DNA of 6,836 nt. Origin: Gemmataceae bacterium (GTDB taxonomy: Bacteria > Planctomycetota > Planctomycetia > Gemmatales > Gemmataceae). Made by a program: the position numbers and the translations under genes. The stretch covers positions 1 to 6,836 of the forward strand of contig JAFMJU010000219.1 in the NCBI GenBank assembly GCA_017853285.1. Direction: 5' to 3'. Each line of letters starts with the position of its first letter. The stretch's first letter is position 1. Below, one piece after another: positions 6,662-6,836 of the stretch. The notes under the pieces are model-generated. The model searched no databases. It was not told the DNA's origin and saw only the letters and a program-made list of their open reading frames with translations.

Positions 6662-6836
6662 TTAGCCTATCTCCGGCAGGGCCGTTGGCCCGTTGGCCTG
6701 AAGGATGGTGGCCCCCGATTGGGCCTTCATGGCTGGAGCCGGTGGCCGGGTGGGAAGCTTTAGTACAAACCGGCATCCGTTTGGCTCATTCGGAATCAAC
6801 TGCAAATCGCCGCCATGTTCCTGGGCGATTTTCCGG
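6662..6836 (-). CDS. Sensor histidine kinase, C-terminal end only
   Basis: The minus strand encodes 57 residues before a TAA at 6664-6662; the rest lies beyond the right edge. The segment RKIAQEHGGDLQL, then PNGCRFVLKLPTRP, matches the end of the HATPase_c domain of two-component kinases: the helix before EHGG, the following strand, the G2-like NGCRF turn and the final strand closing at LP. About 27 low-complexity residues rich in Pro and Ala follow. The kinase would bind ATP and phosphorylate a response regulator, but its sensor input and partner are not visible. It is on the same strand as the OGDH operon, separated from sucA by 185 bp of AT-rich DNA, so it is probably a separate unit. Identification rests on one short motif block. 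Confidence 0.7.
   Translation of the reverse strand, partial: RKIAQEHGGDLQLIPNEPNGCRFVLKLPTRPPAPAMKAQSGATILQANGPTALPEIG

Noticed and set aside
6652..6680. Possible terminator after the histidine kinase (GCCG/CGGC followed by TTTTT on the minus strand).
   Set aside because: The stem is only 4 bp with a loop of about 15 nt. That is too weak to call.

Overview
The window carries a complete 2-oxoglutarate dehydrogenase (OGDH) operon, all on the minus strand and transcribed right to left: E1 (sucA/odhA), E2 (sucB/odhB), then E3 (lpd). It is flanked by two partial genes on the same strand. The C-terminal end of a sensor histidine kinase enters from the right edge. A secreted BON-domain protein runs off the left edge.

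The DNA is GC-rich in the genes and clearly more AT-rich in the leader before E1. The proteins are ordinary bacterial OGDH components: a non-fused E1 of about 951 residues, a single-lipoyl E2 and a standard-length E3. Shine-Dalgarno (SD) sequences are sparse. A free-living, respiring Gram-negative bacterium is likely. Verrucomicrobiota or a related phylum is my low-confidence guess, from general resemblance only, and nothing in the window proves it.

Layout: 6836-6662 kinase C-terminus; 6661-6477 AT-rich leader with an 8-bp-arm palindrome and short repeats; 6476-3621 E1; 3620-3506 a structured 115-bp gap; 3505-2291 E2; 2290-2232 short gap with an ordinary SD; 2231-837 E3; 836-708 gap with overlapping hairpins; 707-1 BON protein.

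E1, E2 and E3 form one complex that converts 2-oxoglutarate, CoA and NAD+ to succinyl-CoA, CO2 and NADH in the TCA cycle. The most interesting non-coding signal is the E1-E2 gap. A strong SD-like AAGGAGG lies too far from the E2 start in linear sequence, but a perfect 10-bp inverted repeat between them would bring it to about 9 nt. A terminator-like hairpin with T-tracts is nested in the loop. No novel defence, mobile or CRISPR system is visible; the protein content is core metabolism.
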